DNA from: Paenibacillus donghaensis
GTDB taxonomy: Bacteria > Bacillota > Bacilli > Paenibacillales > Paenibacillaceae
Assembly (NCBI RefSeq): GCF_002192415.1
Contig: NZ_CP021780.1
Coordinates: forward strand, 4,588,001-4,652,000
DNA length: 64,000 nucleotides
Reading direction: 5' to 3'
Numbering within the stretch: the stretch's first letter is position 1; the number at the start of each line of letters is the position of its first letter. Made by a program: the position numbers and the translations under genes. A model generated the notes under the pieces. That model did not search any database. It was not told where the DNA came from and worked only from the letters and a program-made list of their open reading frames with translations. Positions 16,959-26,099 of this stretch are shown here, piece by piece.

Positions 16959-17735
16959 TTAATTTGCTTTAAGAATCATTTGACCCCAAGTATGCGTGAT
17001 GAAATCCGGGGCGAACTTCATTGAAAAGCGCATAACTTTGGTAAAACCTGCGTTCACGCGTAGTTTGTTTTTCTCCATACCTTTAATACCAGCATTAACA
17101 AGCTTTGCTAATGGCAAAGAGATCATTTTATTCAGGAACCCTTCATCATAAGTGTCTGTGAGATTGGTTTCAGAAATAACGGGTGGACAAAGTTCCATCA
17201 CATGAATATTTTTTCCTTTGGCACGGATTTGCTCACGTAATGCATCACTGAACATGTGGACGCCAGCCTTCGTTGCAGAATAAGTCGGTGCGTTGGCAAC
17301 TGTAACATTAGCAAGTAGTGAACTAACGTTAACAATCATTGCCTCCTGTTGTTTGGCTAACAATGGCAACAATGCCTTGGTGACATAGATTGTGCCGTTC
17401 AAGTTTGTGGTGATTTCTGCGGTAAGGTGCTCATAGGTGATACTTTCATCAAATAAGTCAAACTCGTGCATAATACCAGCGTTATTGAAAACAATATCCA
17501 GTTTCGGATAGTGTATGGTTAGTTCTTTAGCAAGCTGCTCAACGCTTTTGGGATCACTAACATCTGCCGCCATCCCAATGAGTCCGGGATTGTTCTGCAC
17601 TGCCTGGTCGATACGTTGTTGTGAGCGCCCCGTGATGATCACGGTATTTCCCATCTCGAGAAAACGTTTAGCAAAAGCAAAGCCAATCCCAGACGTCCCG
17701 CCTGTCACCAATATCGTTCTATTTTTCAATTTCAT
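16959..17735 (-). CDS. SDR-family oxidoreductase (DltE-like)
   Basis: 258 residues. N-terminal VTGGTSGIGFAFAKRF binds the cofactor, DIVFNNAG follows near residue 85, and VSSLLANV with YSATKAGVHMF supplies Ser, Tyr and Lys of the active site. The C-terminus is unusually hydrophobic and basic. The gene is AT-rich compared with the core and is followed within the cluster by other redox relics. Its ATG overlaps the stop of a short upstream frame (ATGA), so it was once coupled to a quinone oxidoreductase gene. The substrate is unknown. Confidence 0.9.
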   Translation of the reverse strand: MKLKNRTILVTGGTSGIGFAFAKRFLEMGNTVIITGRSQQRIDQAVQNNPGLIGMAADVSDPKSVEQLAKELTIHYPKLDIVFNNAGIMHEFDLFDESITYEHLTAEITTNLNGTIYVTKALLPLLAKQQEAMIVNVSSLLANVTVANAPTYSATKAGVHMFSDALREQIRAKGKNIHVMELCPPVISETNLTDTYDEGFLNKMISLPLAKLVNAGIKGMEKNKLRVNAGFTKVMRFSMKFAPDFITHTWGQMILKAN

Positions 17736-17822
17736 TCTTCATCATCTACTTTCAATATGACTTTCCCTTGGCTATGGCCCGTCGCAATCTTAGCAATCGC
17801 GGCATAAATTTGTGCACCCTTC
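17733..17822 (-). pseudogene. 30-codon remnant of a quinone-oxidoreductase C-terminus
   Basis: ATG preceded by AAGGAGAG encodes AAIAKIATGHSQGKVIL, close to the last residues of the gene just upstream (LNLVATGHPKGKVVIQF). It stops overlapping the next start. It is probably what is left of a second zinc-type oxidoreductase after deletion, or of recombination between two copies. It might be translated but is not expected to function. Confidence 0.6.
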
Positions 17823-17836
17823 ATTGGGTGCTCTCC

Positions 17837-18812
17837 TTAAAATTGGATAACGACTTTTCCTTTAGGATGACCTGTTGCAACAAGATTCAGTGCTTCGTTA
17901 ATATCTTCTATGTGGAATTCTGTCGGGTCCACCGCTGGTACAATCCCGTTATCTTCAATAATCTTCGTAATTTTCTTTAATTGTTCGCCATCACTGCGAA
18001 CAAAAATGAAATGATATTGAATTTTCTTTTTCTTCGCTTTGTGATCATACTTAGCCCCAGCAATGGTGAAGAGCTTTTGTTTCCAACCTGGCATGCCCAG
18101 GCCTTCGGCAAAACGTTTGTTAGGACCGGTCCGCAGAGAAAGAAGGCGACCTCCTGCTTTAATAATTGAAAGTTCATGATCAAATTCGCTTGGTCCCAAG
18201 GTATCAATCACATAATCAACATTACTAAGTTGTTCCCAATCGGTCTGCTCCAGCCGCCATTGTCCGTTCACGTGCTTGCGGATTTCCACTGACGATGACC
18301 TTGAGCCCCATGCTTTTGGCGATAGGAATGGCCATTTGGCCAAATGACCCAGAGCCTCCGGGGATAAACACGCTTTCGCCAGCTTTAGCAGCTAATTCTT
18401 CATGCAAACCTTGATAGGCAGTCAATCCTGTTAATGGTGCAGCAGCACCGGTCACAAAATCCAGATTAGCGGGTAAATGCCCGATGGCATCTGCATTAAT
18501 CGCCGCGTATTCCGCAAAGGCACCGATTTTTTGTAGTGGCAGGCGTGAATAAATTGCATCGCCAACTTTGAAACCCTGGACTTTCTTGCCGACCTTTTCA
18601 ATAACACCCGTCAGCTCGTTACCGAGTACCAATGGGAACTCATAATCCTGGATCAGCTTCACGCTCCCGGTACCGATGAGCAATTCCAAATGATTAACCG
18701 CCGCTGCTTTCACCTTGACCAAAACTTCGTTATCACTTATTTCCGGGACTGGAATATCGTTGACTTCTACTATGAACTTTTTTGAATATTTGGTGATCTG
18801 TGCCGCTTTCAT
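17837..18812 (-). pseudogene. NADP-dependent quinone/zinc-type oxidoreductase, frameshifted
   Basis: The N-terminal frame starts at ATG 18812 after GGAGG and reads the GroES-like domain (KAAAVNHLELLIGTG, then LGNELTGVIEKVG) and FIPGGSGSFGQMAIPIAKS of the NADPH fold. It derails after AAGADRL. The second frame resumes at DWEQLSNVDYVIDTLG and runs to GHPKGKVVIQF. About six residues appear missing at the junction near 18240-18260, so a small deletion, not a single sequencing error, is likely. An intact parent would have about 330 residues. It lies divergent to a TetR gene that probably controlled it. Confidence 0.85.
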
Positions 18813-18877
18813 GATTAATGACCTCCTATGCACTGAATAATAAGTAACATTTATTCGTTTTTGTAACTTACACAACA

Positions 18878-18922
18878 AGCATAATACCAGAGGTTACAAA
18901 AGTCAACAATTGTTACTCATCC
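18878..18922 (-). promoter_or_regulatory. Promoter and operator-like dyads for the quinone-oxidoreductase gene
   Basis: Minus strand TTGACT (18901-18906), 17 bp, TATGCT (18878-18883). Overlapping it are AACAATTGTT (18905-18914) and the related TGTAAGTTACA near 18863-18873, giving two GTAAC-containing dyads around the promoter. This fits control by the divergent TetR protein. Confidence 0.6.
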
Positions 18923-19065
18923 TTTTTTGTGCTAAGATACAGGCAAACGTACAAACAGTTATTAAAGAATTTTTTGCAGAAAGAAGGGTTGGCAGCACGG
19001 TGTTACGCGGGTGCTTGAAGGCAAATGATTTGCTTCAAAATACCCATATTCACCGGCCAAATTAA

Positions 19066-19614
19066 ATGGCTAAAATCACACAAGAGCTCATTATTGAAAC
19101 AGCCGAGGCATTAATTGAACGCACGGAAAAATCCGAAGTGACGCTCTCACAAATTGCGGATGAATTAAGTATCACCCACGCAGCGCTTTATAAACACTTC
19201 AAAAATAAGCAAGAGCTCTGGGCAGCCGTGTCTAAGAGCTGGTTCAACCGGATGATTTCAGAACAAATTAAATTAGATATGACTAATTTGATGAATGCAC
19301 AGGACTTGCTCCACGATTGGCTCTGGGCATTTGCTAACGCCAAAAAACGCGCCTATAACGAGAATCCCAAGATGTTTGCCTTGAATACACAATACGTGGA
19401 TAGCAATCCACTGGTGTTACGCGACGTTCTATGGGATTCCTACCAAATTATTGACGGATTCATGGACTATCACGATCCCCACTTAGAACGGGCGGAGGCG
19501 ATTCTTTCCGCGTTTGCGGTGTTTAGCCTCCCGTCCTTCAAAGAATCCTGGAATTTACCAGACTACCAAGACAGGTTCGAACGTATCTGGAGTTTAATCA
19601 AACAGGGTCTTTGA
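19066..19614 (+). CDS. TetR/AcrR-family transcriptional regulator
   Basis: 182 residues with an N-terminal HTH (LSQIADELSITHAALYKHF at residues ~26-44) and a C-terminal all-helical domain with several Trp (YQIIDGFMDYHDPHLERAE). It is divergent from the quinone oxidoreductase/SDR cluster, the classic layout of a local repressor. Base composition and wording are AT-rich like that cluster and unlike the core genes to the right, consistent with transfer as a unit, perhaps from a lactic acid bacterium (inference). No strong SD was seen before ATG 19066. Confidence 0.85.
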   Translation: MAKITQELIIETAEALIERTEKSEVTLSQIADELSITHAALYKHFKNKQELWAAVSKSWFNRMISEQIKLDMTNLMNAQDLLHDWLWAFANAKKRAYNENPKMFALNTQYVDSNPLVLRDVLWDSYQIIDGFMDYHDPHLERAEAILSAFAVFSLPSFKESWNLPDYQDRFERIWSLIKQGL

Positions 19615-19744
19615 ATCCAATTCTTTTAGTTGGCTCTTCAACCCTGTGTTAAAAAGGGAATATAGGGAAATACGTGGGAGTCACAACTGCTGATTATAGG
19701 TCATTGCCACATTTTTACCGCAAAAAGACACTCTCTCCTAAAAC

Positions 19745-19939
19745 CAAGAATGTCCAAATCTTTTAAGAAGCTTCGGCGAATTCCAGCTTCACTGTGAATC
19801 CCTGAGCTTCAATTTTCCTAATCCACTATTTGGCTAATAGCTTCAACGATAGCTCGTAACTCGCAAGTGTTTTTCGCGACAAATTCTTGGATGAACAATA
19901 AAGCATAAAGTTATCCAATTGAAATTGGATGCCTGTCAT
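19745..19939 (-). pseudogene. Tyrosine recombinase N-terminal fragment
   Basis: From ATG 19939 the frame reads MTGIQFQLDNFMLYCSSKNL then SRKTLASYELSLKLLAK, the SAM-like core-binding domain of phage/integron-type recombinases. A stop then appears, and a few more related codons follow (KIEAQGFTVKLEF). The catalytic domain is missing. It lies at the border between the accessory zone and spo0A and may mark an old integration event. Confidence 0.75.
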
Positions 19940-20055
19940 AATAAAAAATACCGCCCTTCATTAGGTTTTTGACAAACCCAATAAACAACGGTATTAGTAC
20001 ACTTATCAATTCCCAATCCCCCACAAACCCTTCACATATCCTGATCCTTACCCTT

Positions 20056-20871
20056 TCAAGAAACCTTATGCTCAATCCGCAGCTTGTCGGCTACCATGGC
20101 AATAAATTCCGAGTTAGTTGGCTTGGATTTGGAGATATTAATGGTATAGCCGAACAGGTGGCTGATGCTGTCAATGTTGCCACGGGTCCAGGCGACCTCG
20201 ATCGCATGGCGGATGGCGCGTTCCACGCGGGATGGCGTTGTTTTGAATTTCTCGGCGATCGCCGGGTACAGAGTTTTGGTGATCGCTCCCAGGATCTCAA
20301 TATTGTTATACACCATTGTAATGGCTTCACGCAGGTATTGATAGCCCTTGATATGGGCCGGAACGCCGATCTCATGGATAATGGAGGTGATGTTGGCATC
20401 CAGGTTTCTGCCCTTGGACAACGGCACGACGTTGTTGGAACGGGACGAAGAATAATTAGACATGCTGGAAGAAGTGCTCATACTTCCCTGATTGCCGACC
20501 AGCTGGCGGACCCGGTTCGCCAGGACCTCCATGTCAAACGGCTTCAGAATATAGTAAGATGCGCCCAGCTGTACAGCTCGTTGTGTGATGTTCTCCTGAC
20601 CGAAGGCGGTCAGCATGATGATTTTGGGCTGAGGATTCAGGTTCAGATCGCGCAGCCGCTCCAGCACACCGAGTCCATCCAGATGAGGCATAATGATATC
20701 AAGAATCAGCACATCAGGTACCTTGCGGGCTTCACTGAGCATTTGCAGCACTTCTTCACCATTATAGGCAATTCCTGTTACAGTCATGTCCTCTTGTTCC
20801 GTAATGTACTCGGATAGCAAGTTCGTAAATTCCCTGTTATCATCGGCCAACAACACTTCAATATTCTGCAC
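20056..20871 (-). CDS. spo0A: Stage 0 sporulation master regulator Spo0A
   Basis: 271 residues. The receiver domain has Asp10/Asp11, phospho-acceptor Asp58 ([14 protein letters not shown]), the Thr of LTAFGQ and the Lys of LKPFD. After a Ser-rich linker comes the sporulation effector domain with the DNA-recognition helix [19 protein letters not shown]. It is the end point of the phosphorelay and decides entry into sporulation. As in Bacillales it follows spoIVB. Three candidate 0A boxes upstream suggest control by its own product. The start is ATG 20871 after GGAGG. Confidence 0.98.
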   Translation of the reverse strand: MQNIEVLLADDNREFTNLLSEYITEQEDMTVTGIAYNGEEVLQMLSEARKVPDVLILDIIMPHLDGLGVLERLRDLNLNPQPKIIMLTAFGQENITQRAVQLGASYYILKPFDMEVLANRVRQLVGNQGSMSTSSSMSNYSSSRSNNVVPLSKGRNLDANITSIIHEIGVPAHIKGYQYLREAITMVYNNIEILGAITKTLYPAIAEKFKTTPSRVERAIRHAIEVAWTRGNIDSISHLFGYTINISKSKPTNSEFIAMVADKLRIEHKVS

Positions 20872-20937
20872 TGGCTGCTTCCTCCTTAAATATATCTGCT
20901 ATTCGAAAATAACATATTTTTCTTCACCCCTTAGGTT

Positions 20938-21056
20938 TTCGACATGCTGATCGAATATCCTTCTGTCGAAAATTATTTTTCTTTATTTTTTTTCTACCTT
21001 AGATTATAATTAAATATTTTAATTCAAAATCCGATGTTAATCGCTGCCCTTCGACA
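20938..21056 (-). promoter_or_regulatory. Three candidate 0A boxes upstream of spo0A
   Basis: TTCGACA at 20938-20944, TGTCGAA at 20964-20970 and TTCGACA at 21050-21056 are exact copies of the Spo0A-binding heptamer TGTCGAA or its complement. The first two face each other 19 bp apart, and the third sits at the foot of the spoIVB terminator. Confidence 0.65.
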
Positions 21057-21060
21057 AAAA

Positions 21061-21088
21061 AATCTTAAGGCTAAACCGCCTTAAGATT
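21061..21088 (-). terminator. Terminator overlapping the end of spoIVB
   Basis: Minus strand AATCTTAAGGC-ggttta-GCCTTAAGATT followed by TTTTTT. The spoIVB stop lies within the stem. Confidence 0.85.
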
Positions 21089-22201
21089 AATTGGGGACAG
21101 GTTGATCTGTCCGGAGACGCCGGAATCCTTCAGCATCCATTCGATGAAACACCCATACCCTGATCTCGGGTCATTCACAAACACATGAGTAACGGCTCCA
21201 ATCAGCTTGCCATCCTGCACAATCGGGCTGCCGCTCATGCCCTGTACGATGCCGCCGGTCTTGTCGATTAACCGTGGGTCAGTGATTCGCAGCACCATTC
21301 CCTTGGTGGCGGGTGTCTGCTGGTGGGACACATGGATGATCTCGACATCGAAACGCTCCACCTGCTGGCCATCCACCACGGTCAGGATCTGGGCCGGACC
21401 TTCTTTTACCTGCTCGCTCATGGCAACCGGAATCGGTTCTTTGTACAGGCTGTGCTCGGGATTTACACTCATTTTACCAAAAATTCCAAAATTCGTATTA
21501 CTTTCCACATTGCCGAGCACTTGGCTTTCTTTGTAGAAGACAGCACGTTTCTCACCGGGATCGCCATCCTGGCTTTTGGAAATGGAGGTAACGCTGGATT
21601 GCACGATATGACCGCTGCCTACAACAATCGGTGTTCCTGTGTTCATGTCTGTAATGACATGGCCCAGTGCTCCATACACCCCTTGCTCAGGAGCATAAAA
21701 AGTCAATGTACCTACACCGGCTGCGGAATCACGGATATAGAGCCCTAGCCTCCACACCTTGTCCGTGCGGTCGTACGCGGGCTTCAGCTTGGCGGTATGC
21801 TCCTTGCCGGCACGTTTGTAGACGATGGTCAGGAACTGATTGGCTTCGCCTGCACGTTCGACCAGCTGGGCTACCTTGGAGACCTCATTCAGCTTCACCC
21901 CATTAATGGAGACCATCAGGTCACCGGGGACCAGGCCGCTAATTTCACCGGGGGAGAGCTTGGACTGCTTGGTTACCTCAATCAGATGATGACCCACAAC
22001 CAGAACTCCTGCAGATTTAACTTTGACGCCGATCGTCTGTCCTCCGGGAATGACCCTTAGCTCATGATCCTGGACCACAGACTTCTGTGGACCCGGAACC
22101 AGCGGTTCAGCATAGCTTTGGACAGTTCCCGTTATGCCTGAATAACCAAGAAAGAAGGCAAGTAAAAGGCCGGGCATTAACTTCCTGAGGTTCGGCTTCA
22201 A
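21071..22201 (-). CDS. spoIVB: SpoIVB signalling serine peptidase
   Basis: 376 residues. N-terminal membrane anchor (LLLAFFLGYSG), PDZ domain around residues 95-160 (GLVPGDLMVSINGVKL), then the S55 peptidase domain with His in GALGHVITD and the catalytic Ser in GMSGSPIVQDGKLIGAVTHV. It is made in the forespore and secreted into the intermembrane space, where it cleaves SpoIVFA to trigger pro-sigma-K processing. The start is TTG 22201 after GGGAG; no upstream ATG fits. It is the neighbour of spo0A, as in other Bacillales. Confidence 0.97.
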   Translation of the reverse strand: MKPNLRKLMPGLLLAFFLGYSGITGTVQSYAEPLVPGPQKSVVQDHELRVIPGGQTIGVKVKSAGVLVVGHHLIEVTKQSKLSPGEISGLVPGDLMVSINGVKLNEVSKVAQLVERAGEANQFLTIVYKRAGKEHTAKLKPAYDRTDKVWRLGLYIRDSAAGVGTLTFYAPEQGVYGALGHVITDMNTGTPIVVGSGHIVQSSVTSISKSQDGDPGEKRAVFYKESQVLGNVESNTNFGIFGKMSVNPEHSLYKEPIPVAMSEQVKEGPAQILTVVDGQQVERFDVEIIHVSHQQTPATKGMVLRITDPRLIDKTGGIVQGMSGSPIVQDGKLIGAVTHVFVNDPRSGYGCFIEWMLKDSGVSGQINLSPINLKAV

Positions 22202-22316
22202 TGGCTCGTCACGCTCCCTTTTGCTTCTTTCGCTTGACGAAAAAGGTGGTCGCCAATTGCGTACCTATAAGATAACCTTGCCCCCAGGCTTTTATTACTG
22301 TCAATCATTGTCCCGC

Positions 22317-24044
22317 TTACGGTTCAGAAAGCTTGCTTTCCTCAGCAAGGGTAAGCATTTCTTGCGCATGATGCAGCGTTTTTTCGGTGATTTCCACCCC
22401 GCCCAGCATTCGGGCCAGCTCCATAATCCGGCCGTCGGCCGACAGCGATTCCACTTCGGTCATGGTCCGGCCGTCTTCGACTTTTTTGCGGATCAGGTAC
22501 TGGTGATCGGCCATACACGCCACCTGCGGCAGATGGGTAATGGAGAAGACCTGGCAGGTGGACGACAGCTTGAACAGCTTGTTGGCGATGGACTGGGCCG
22601 CACGGCCACTGACCCCGGTATCCACCTCATCGAAGATCAGAACGGGAATGGCATCCGTACGGGCAAAAATACTCTTCATAGCCAGCATAATCCGCGACAG
22701 CTCACCGCCAGAGGCGATTTTGCCCAGTGGACGCAGCGGTTCACCCGGGTTCGGGGAGATCATAAATTCGGCACTGTCGATGCCTTGACGGGTCAGACGG
22801 ATGCGCCGGCCTTTATATTCGATGCCACGCGGGTCCTGCAGCTCCTCCAGCTTGACGCGCAGCGAGGTTTTGTCCATCTGCAGATCCTTCAGCTCGCCTT
22901 CCACCTGACCAGCCAGATCGTCCGCACATTGACGGCGCACTGCGCTCAGCTCTTCGGCAGCTTCCATCAGCACCGCCAGCAGACTGTTTCGTTTGACGGT
23001 TAATTTCTCAAGGTATTCGTCCTTATTCTCCAGCAAATCACTTTCATGACGGATCTGTTCATAATAAGCCAGAATCTGCTCCACACTATCGCCGTATTTG
23101 CGCCGCAGGCCAGAGATCAGATCGAGCCGGTTCTCAATATCCTCCAGCCGCTGGGGATTGAATTCAATCTCCTCACGGTAGTCACGCAGCTGAAAAGCGG
23201 CATCCTCCAGCTGGTAATACGACGACTGCAGCTGCTCCAGAACAGCCTTTAACCCTTTTTCATCATAACGGACTGCATCCTCCAGGCTGGAAATCACGCT
23301 GCCAATCGTCTCCAGACCTTGTCTATCGTACAGGATCTCATAGGCCCCGGAGACTGATTCCATCATTTTCTCACTGTGAGATAGTTTGACCCGTTCTTCG
23401 GAAAGTAATTCATCCTCTCCGCTTATTAATCCAGCTGAGGAGATTTCCTCCAGCTGAAAACGGTACAGGTCCAGCATCTGATAAGCCTTCTGGCTGGATT
23501 CCTGCAGCTCGCGCAGCTCTTTCTCCGCCTTGGCGAAGGCTGTATACCTCTCCTGATAGACTGCTTTGAGCGGTCCGATCAAGGCTTCTCCGTAGGTGTC
23601 CAGCAGACCCAGATGACGTTCTGCCTTCAGCAGGTTCTGATGCTCATGCTGGCCATGGATGTTGACCAGCTGTTCGCCCATTTCGCGTAGCATGCTCAGA
23701 TTGACCATTTGGCCGTTTACACGTGAGATGCTTTTGCCCAAGCTGGTGATCTCACGGCGGATAATCAGATGATCCTCCTGCCGCGCCGGAATACCCAGAC
23801 GCTCCAGCGTTTCCCAGACTGGATGACCGCCAGACAAGCTGAAGAGCGCTTCCATCTCTGCTTTGTCGCAGCCATAACGGATGGAATCCGCAGAGCCGCG
23901 CCCTCCGGCAATCAGCGCAAGCGCATCTATAATAATTGATTTACCTGCCCCGGTCTCCCCTGTAAGCACATGGAATCCCGGATAAAAATGCACATCCACC
24001 GCTTCGACAACGGCCAGATTGCGGATAGATAAGGTTTCTAACAC
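22317..24044 (-). CDS. recN: DNA repair protein RecN
   Basis: About 575 residues of the SMC-like class. Walker A is GETGAGKSIIIDAL near residue 30, a long coiled coil occupies the middle, and the C-terminal half has SGGELSRIMLAMK with Walker B VLIFDEVDTGVSG. It acts early in double-strand break repair. GTG 24044 gives the family start LETLSIRNLAV. TTG 24050 is also possible, five bases after GGAGG. It follows argR by about 30 bp in the usual ahrC-recN order. Confidence 0.97.
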   Translation of the reverse strand: MLETLSIRNLAVVEAVDVHFYPGFHVLTGETGAGKSIIIDALALIAGGRGSADSIRYGCDKAEMEALFSLSGGHPVWETLERLGIPARQEDHLIIRREITSLGKSISRVNGQMVNLSMLREMGEQLVNIHGQHEHQNLLKAERHLGLLDTYGEALIGPLKAVYQERYTAFAKAEKELRELQESSQKAYQMLDLYRFQLEEISSAGLISGEDELLSEERVKLSHSEKMMESVSGAYEILYDRQGLETIGSVISSLEDAVRYDEKGLKAVLEQLQSSYYQLEDAAFQLRDYREEIEFNPQRLEDIENRLDLISGLRRKYGDSVEQILAYYEQIRHESDLLENKDEYLEKLTVKRNSLLAVLMEAAEELSAVRRQCADDLAGQVEGELKDLQMDKTSLRVKLEELQDPRGIEYKGRRIRLTRQGIDSAEFMISPNPGEPLRPLGKIASGGELSRIMLAMKSIFARTDAIPVLIFDEVDTGVSGRAAQSIANKLFKLSSTCQVFSITHLPQVACMADHQYLIRKKVEDGRTMTEVESLSADGRIMELARMLGGVEITEKTLHHAQEMLTLAEESKLSEP

Positions 24045-24071
24045 GGACAAAAGCACCTCCATTAGAATTGC

Positions 24072-24521
24072 TTATGAAATATAACCCATAATCTGCGCAA
24101 TAACCTGCTTGCTGTCTTCCGGCTGGCGGCAAATGACCAGGATCGTGTCGTCCCCTGAGATCGTGCCCATAATCTGCGGCCAGTCAATATTGTCAATCAG
24201 CGCGGCGACGGAATTCGCCGTACCCGGCAGGCATTTCATAACCACCAGGTTGGCGGAGAAGTCGATCTGCACAAAGTTGTCCACCAGCACACGCTTCAGC
24301 TTCTGCGTCGGGTTATAGCGCTGGTCGGTCGGGAGCGAATATTTATATCTGCCATCGTCCATTGGAACCTTGATCAGCAGCAGCTCTTTGATATCCCGTG
24401 ATACCGTAGCCTGTGTGACCTGGAACCCTGATTCCCGCAGCGATTCCACCAGCTCGTCCTGTGTTTCAATATCTTTATGCGTGATAATCTCACGGATCTT
24501 AATATGCCTTTGTCCCTTCAT
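24072..24521 (-). CDS. argR: Arginine repressor ArgR/AhrC
   Basis: 149 residues. N-terminal winged helix with [18 protein letters not shown], and a C-terminal hexamerisation and arginine-binding domain with [13 protein letters not shown]. In the presence of arginine it represses biosynthesis and activates catabolism. The start is ATG 24521 after GGAGG. Just upstream, TATTGAATAATGAATTA (24533-24549) resembles an ARG box, so self-control is possible. It is in the recN operon. Confidence 0.97.
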   Translation of the reverse strand: MKGQRHIKIREIITHKDIETQDELVESLRESGFQVTQATVSRDIKELLLIKVPMDDGRYKYSLPTDQRYNPTQKLKRVLVDNFVQIDFSANLVVMKCLPGTANSVAALIDNIDWPQIMGTISGDDTILVICRQPEDSKQVIAQIMGYIS

Positions 24522-24573
24522 TGTTGCCTCCTGTATTGAATAATGAATTACTTAATGGAATTCCAACTGGATT

Positions 24574-25056
24574 TCAATTGGATTCTCCGTCGTCCCTGCC
24601 CAGCCTGATGACCTGAATTACGCCGGTTGAAGGATGAACATACAGCACCCCGCTGCATTCCGGATAAATCAGCAAAAAGGGAAGCAGGCTGTCCCGGAGT
24701 CCGCTCCCGGTGAAGTCGAGCGGCTTACGCGGCCGGGCCAGCAGGACCAAATATAATGAGCCTTCTTCTTTGGTGGCAATATAATCGATGAACAGCCGGC
24801 TGTACAGCTGCGTCCCGTCCACATTGAAGGACAGCGGAATCTTCAGCTTCCCGCCAATCACCTCATAACCGGCCTCCTCCAGCACCACCAGAGAGGGAGA
24901 GGGCAGGATGACCTTGTTAATCGGGATGCGGTCCTTCAGGAAGGAGCGCGGGGAATTCTGCAGCCATATATATATCCGGTATATGACAAAAACAATCAGC
25001 GCTACGCCAATCAACGCCATGACAGCTGTATCAGAGCTTCCGGCCATCCCAATCAC
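24574..25056 (-). CDS. Conserved hypothetical membrane-anchored protein
   Basis: 160 residues: one N-terminal helix (VMALIGVALIVFVIYRIYIW at residues ~12-31), then a soluble beta-rich domain ending SGVLYVHPSTGVIQVIRLG. I do not recognise the family. It lies between tlyA and argR on the same strand, a position that in related genomes often holds an uncharacterised gene. The start may be ATG 25056 or ATG 25047, both after AGGTGAT. No catalytic motif is visible. Confidence 0.75.
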   Translation of the reverse strand: MIGMAGSSDTAVMALIGVALIVFVIYRIYIWLQNSPRSFLKDRIPINKVILPSPSLVVLEEAGYEVIGGKLKIPLSFNVDGTQLYSRLFIDYIATKEEGSLYLVLLARPRKPLDFTGSGLRDSLLPFLLIYPECSGVLYVHPSTGVIQVIRLGRDDGESN

Positions 25057-25251
25057 CTCGGTGATTTATTCGCGCGTTGACCCCTGAAATCCTGCTGCCT
25101 TGGCAGAAATGGCTACTTCACACAGCGATACTGCGAAAGCGTGCAGCTGAGTTAGACAACAATAATCAGAACATTCGTTTGTATTATAGCAGCATTTCCG
25201 ATTTCAAAGCAACGCCAAACCTCGCTCATTCGCATGTTCTTTTTTTGACAA

Positions 25252-25337
25252 GTAGAAACTGCTTCGCCGTCCTCAGCGAAGCGTATGCTTCCGAAGCAGC
25301 GATACTACGTATCGCTTTCAGGCATCCGTTTCTGCGT
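25252..25337 (+). repeat. REP/MITE-like hairpin element, copy 1
   Basis: AGAAACTGCTTCGCCGTCC on the left pairs imperfectly with GCATCCGTTTCTGCG on the right. The interior, GCGATACTACGTATCGC, is a perfect palindrome shared with copy 2 at 48141-48243. Confidence 0.75.
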
Positions 25338-25367
25338 GATTTTAAAAGGAGTGCTAAAGCGGCGGAC

Positions 25368-25862
25368 GCGGCTACTTCGGACATTTCAGAGGCATTTATG
25401 CCTCTTATTGCGGTAGACGCGGCCACTTTGCGCATTTCAGAGGCATTTATGCCTCTTATTCCGGCGGACGCGGCTACTTCGGGCCATTCAGAGGCATTTA
25501 TGCCTCTTATTCCGGCGGAAGCGGCTACTTCGGGTATTTCAGAGGCATTTATGCCTCTTATTGCGGCGGATGCAGCCACTTCGCGCGATTCAGAGGCATA
25601 AATGCCTCTTATTCCCGTGGACGCGGCCACTTCGGGTATTTCAGAAGCATTATGCCTCTTATTTCGGCGGACGCGGCTACTTCGGACATTTCAGAGGCAT
25701 TTATGCCTCTTATTGCGCCGGACGCAGCCACTTCGGGCATTTCAGAGGCATTTATGCCTCTTATTCCGGTGGACGCAGCCACTTCGGGCCATTCAGAGGC
25801 ATTTATGCCTCTTATTGCGGTAGACGCGGCCACGTCGGGTGGTTCAGAGGCATTTATGCCCC
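25368..25862. repeat. 51-bp tandem repeat, nine full copies and one partial
   Basis: Unit starts are at 25368, 25419, 25470, 25521, 25572, 25623, 25673, 25724, 25775 and 25826. Each unit contains the perfect hairpin AGAGGCAT-TT-ATGCCTCT followed by TTATTSCGG and GACGCGGC-ACTTCGG. The unit length is 17 codons, and most units are open on both strands, giving repeats such as SEAFMPL (plus) and IRGINASE (minus). The fifth unit has TAA in the plus frame, and the sixth has a 1-bp deletion. No start signal or domain supports a real protein. Confidence 0.9.
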
Positions 25863-26099
25863 TTGTAGGCCAGCTAACATTCTAAACCAATAAGTTACTT
25901 GCTGCCGGCCTACTTATAGTTTTATCATCCTGTTATTCTCTGCAATTGCCGGTGTCTTTACACAAAAAGAGAGGCTGCCGGGTAGTCGCACAGCCTCCGA
26001 ATATAATTAGTTAAGTCCAGCAGGTGGAACAGCAGCTTCAAGAGCATTAATTCACAGTTGGCGCAGTTACTGAAGTACAATGTCCATGGTCTACGATGT
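25863..26099. terminator. Spacer with the terminator of the tlyA operon
   Basis: At 25964-25997, minus strand GAGGCTGTG-N8-GGCAGCCTC is followed by TCTTTTTGTG. The rest of the spacer has no gene. Confidence 0.75.

Noticed and set aside
19940..20000. Terminator for spo0A from AATACCG/CGGTATT
   Set aside because: The stem is interrupted, the loop is long and no T run follows; not strong enough to list.
20931..20955. Sigma-H-like promoter AGGTTTT-N13-GAAT upstream of spo0A
   Set aside because: It points away from spo0A, and the match is partial; the TGTCGAA boxes explain the sequence better.
25077..25630. Long frames on both strands through the 51-bp array
   Set aside because: They arise because the repeat period is a multiple of three. 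Units carry stops and a frameshift, and there is no ribosome site.
25368..25862. Possible CRISPR array
   Set aside because: Units are contiguous without unique spacers and there are no cas genes in the window. The same reasoning excludes the 21-bp array at 59202.
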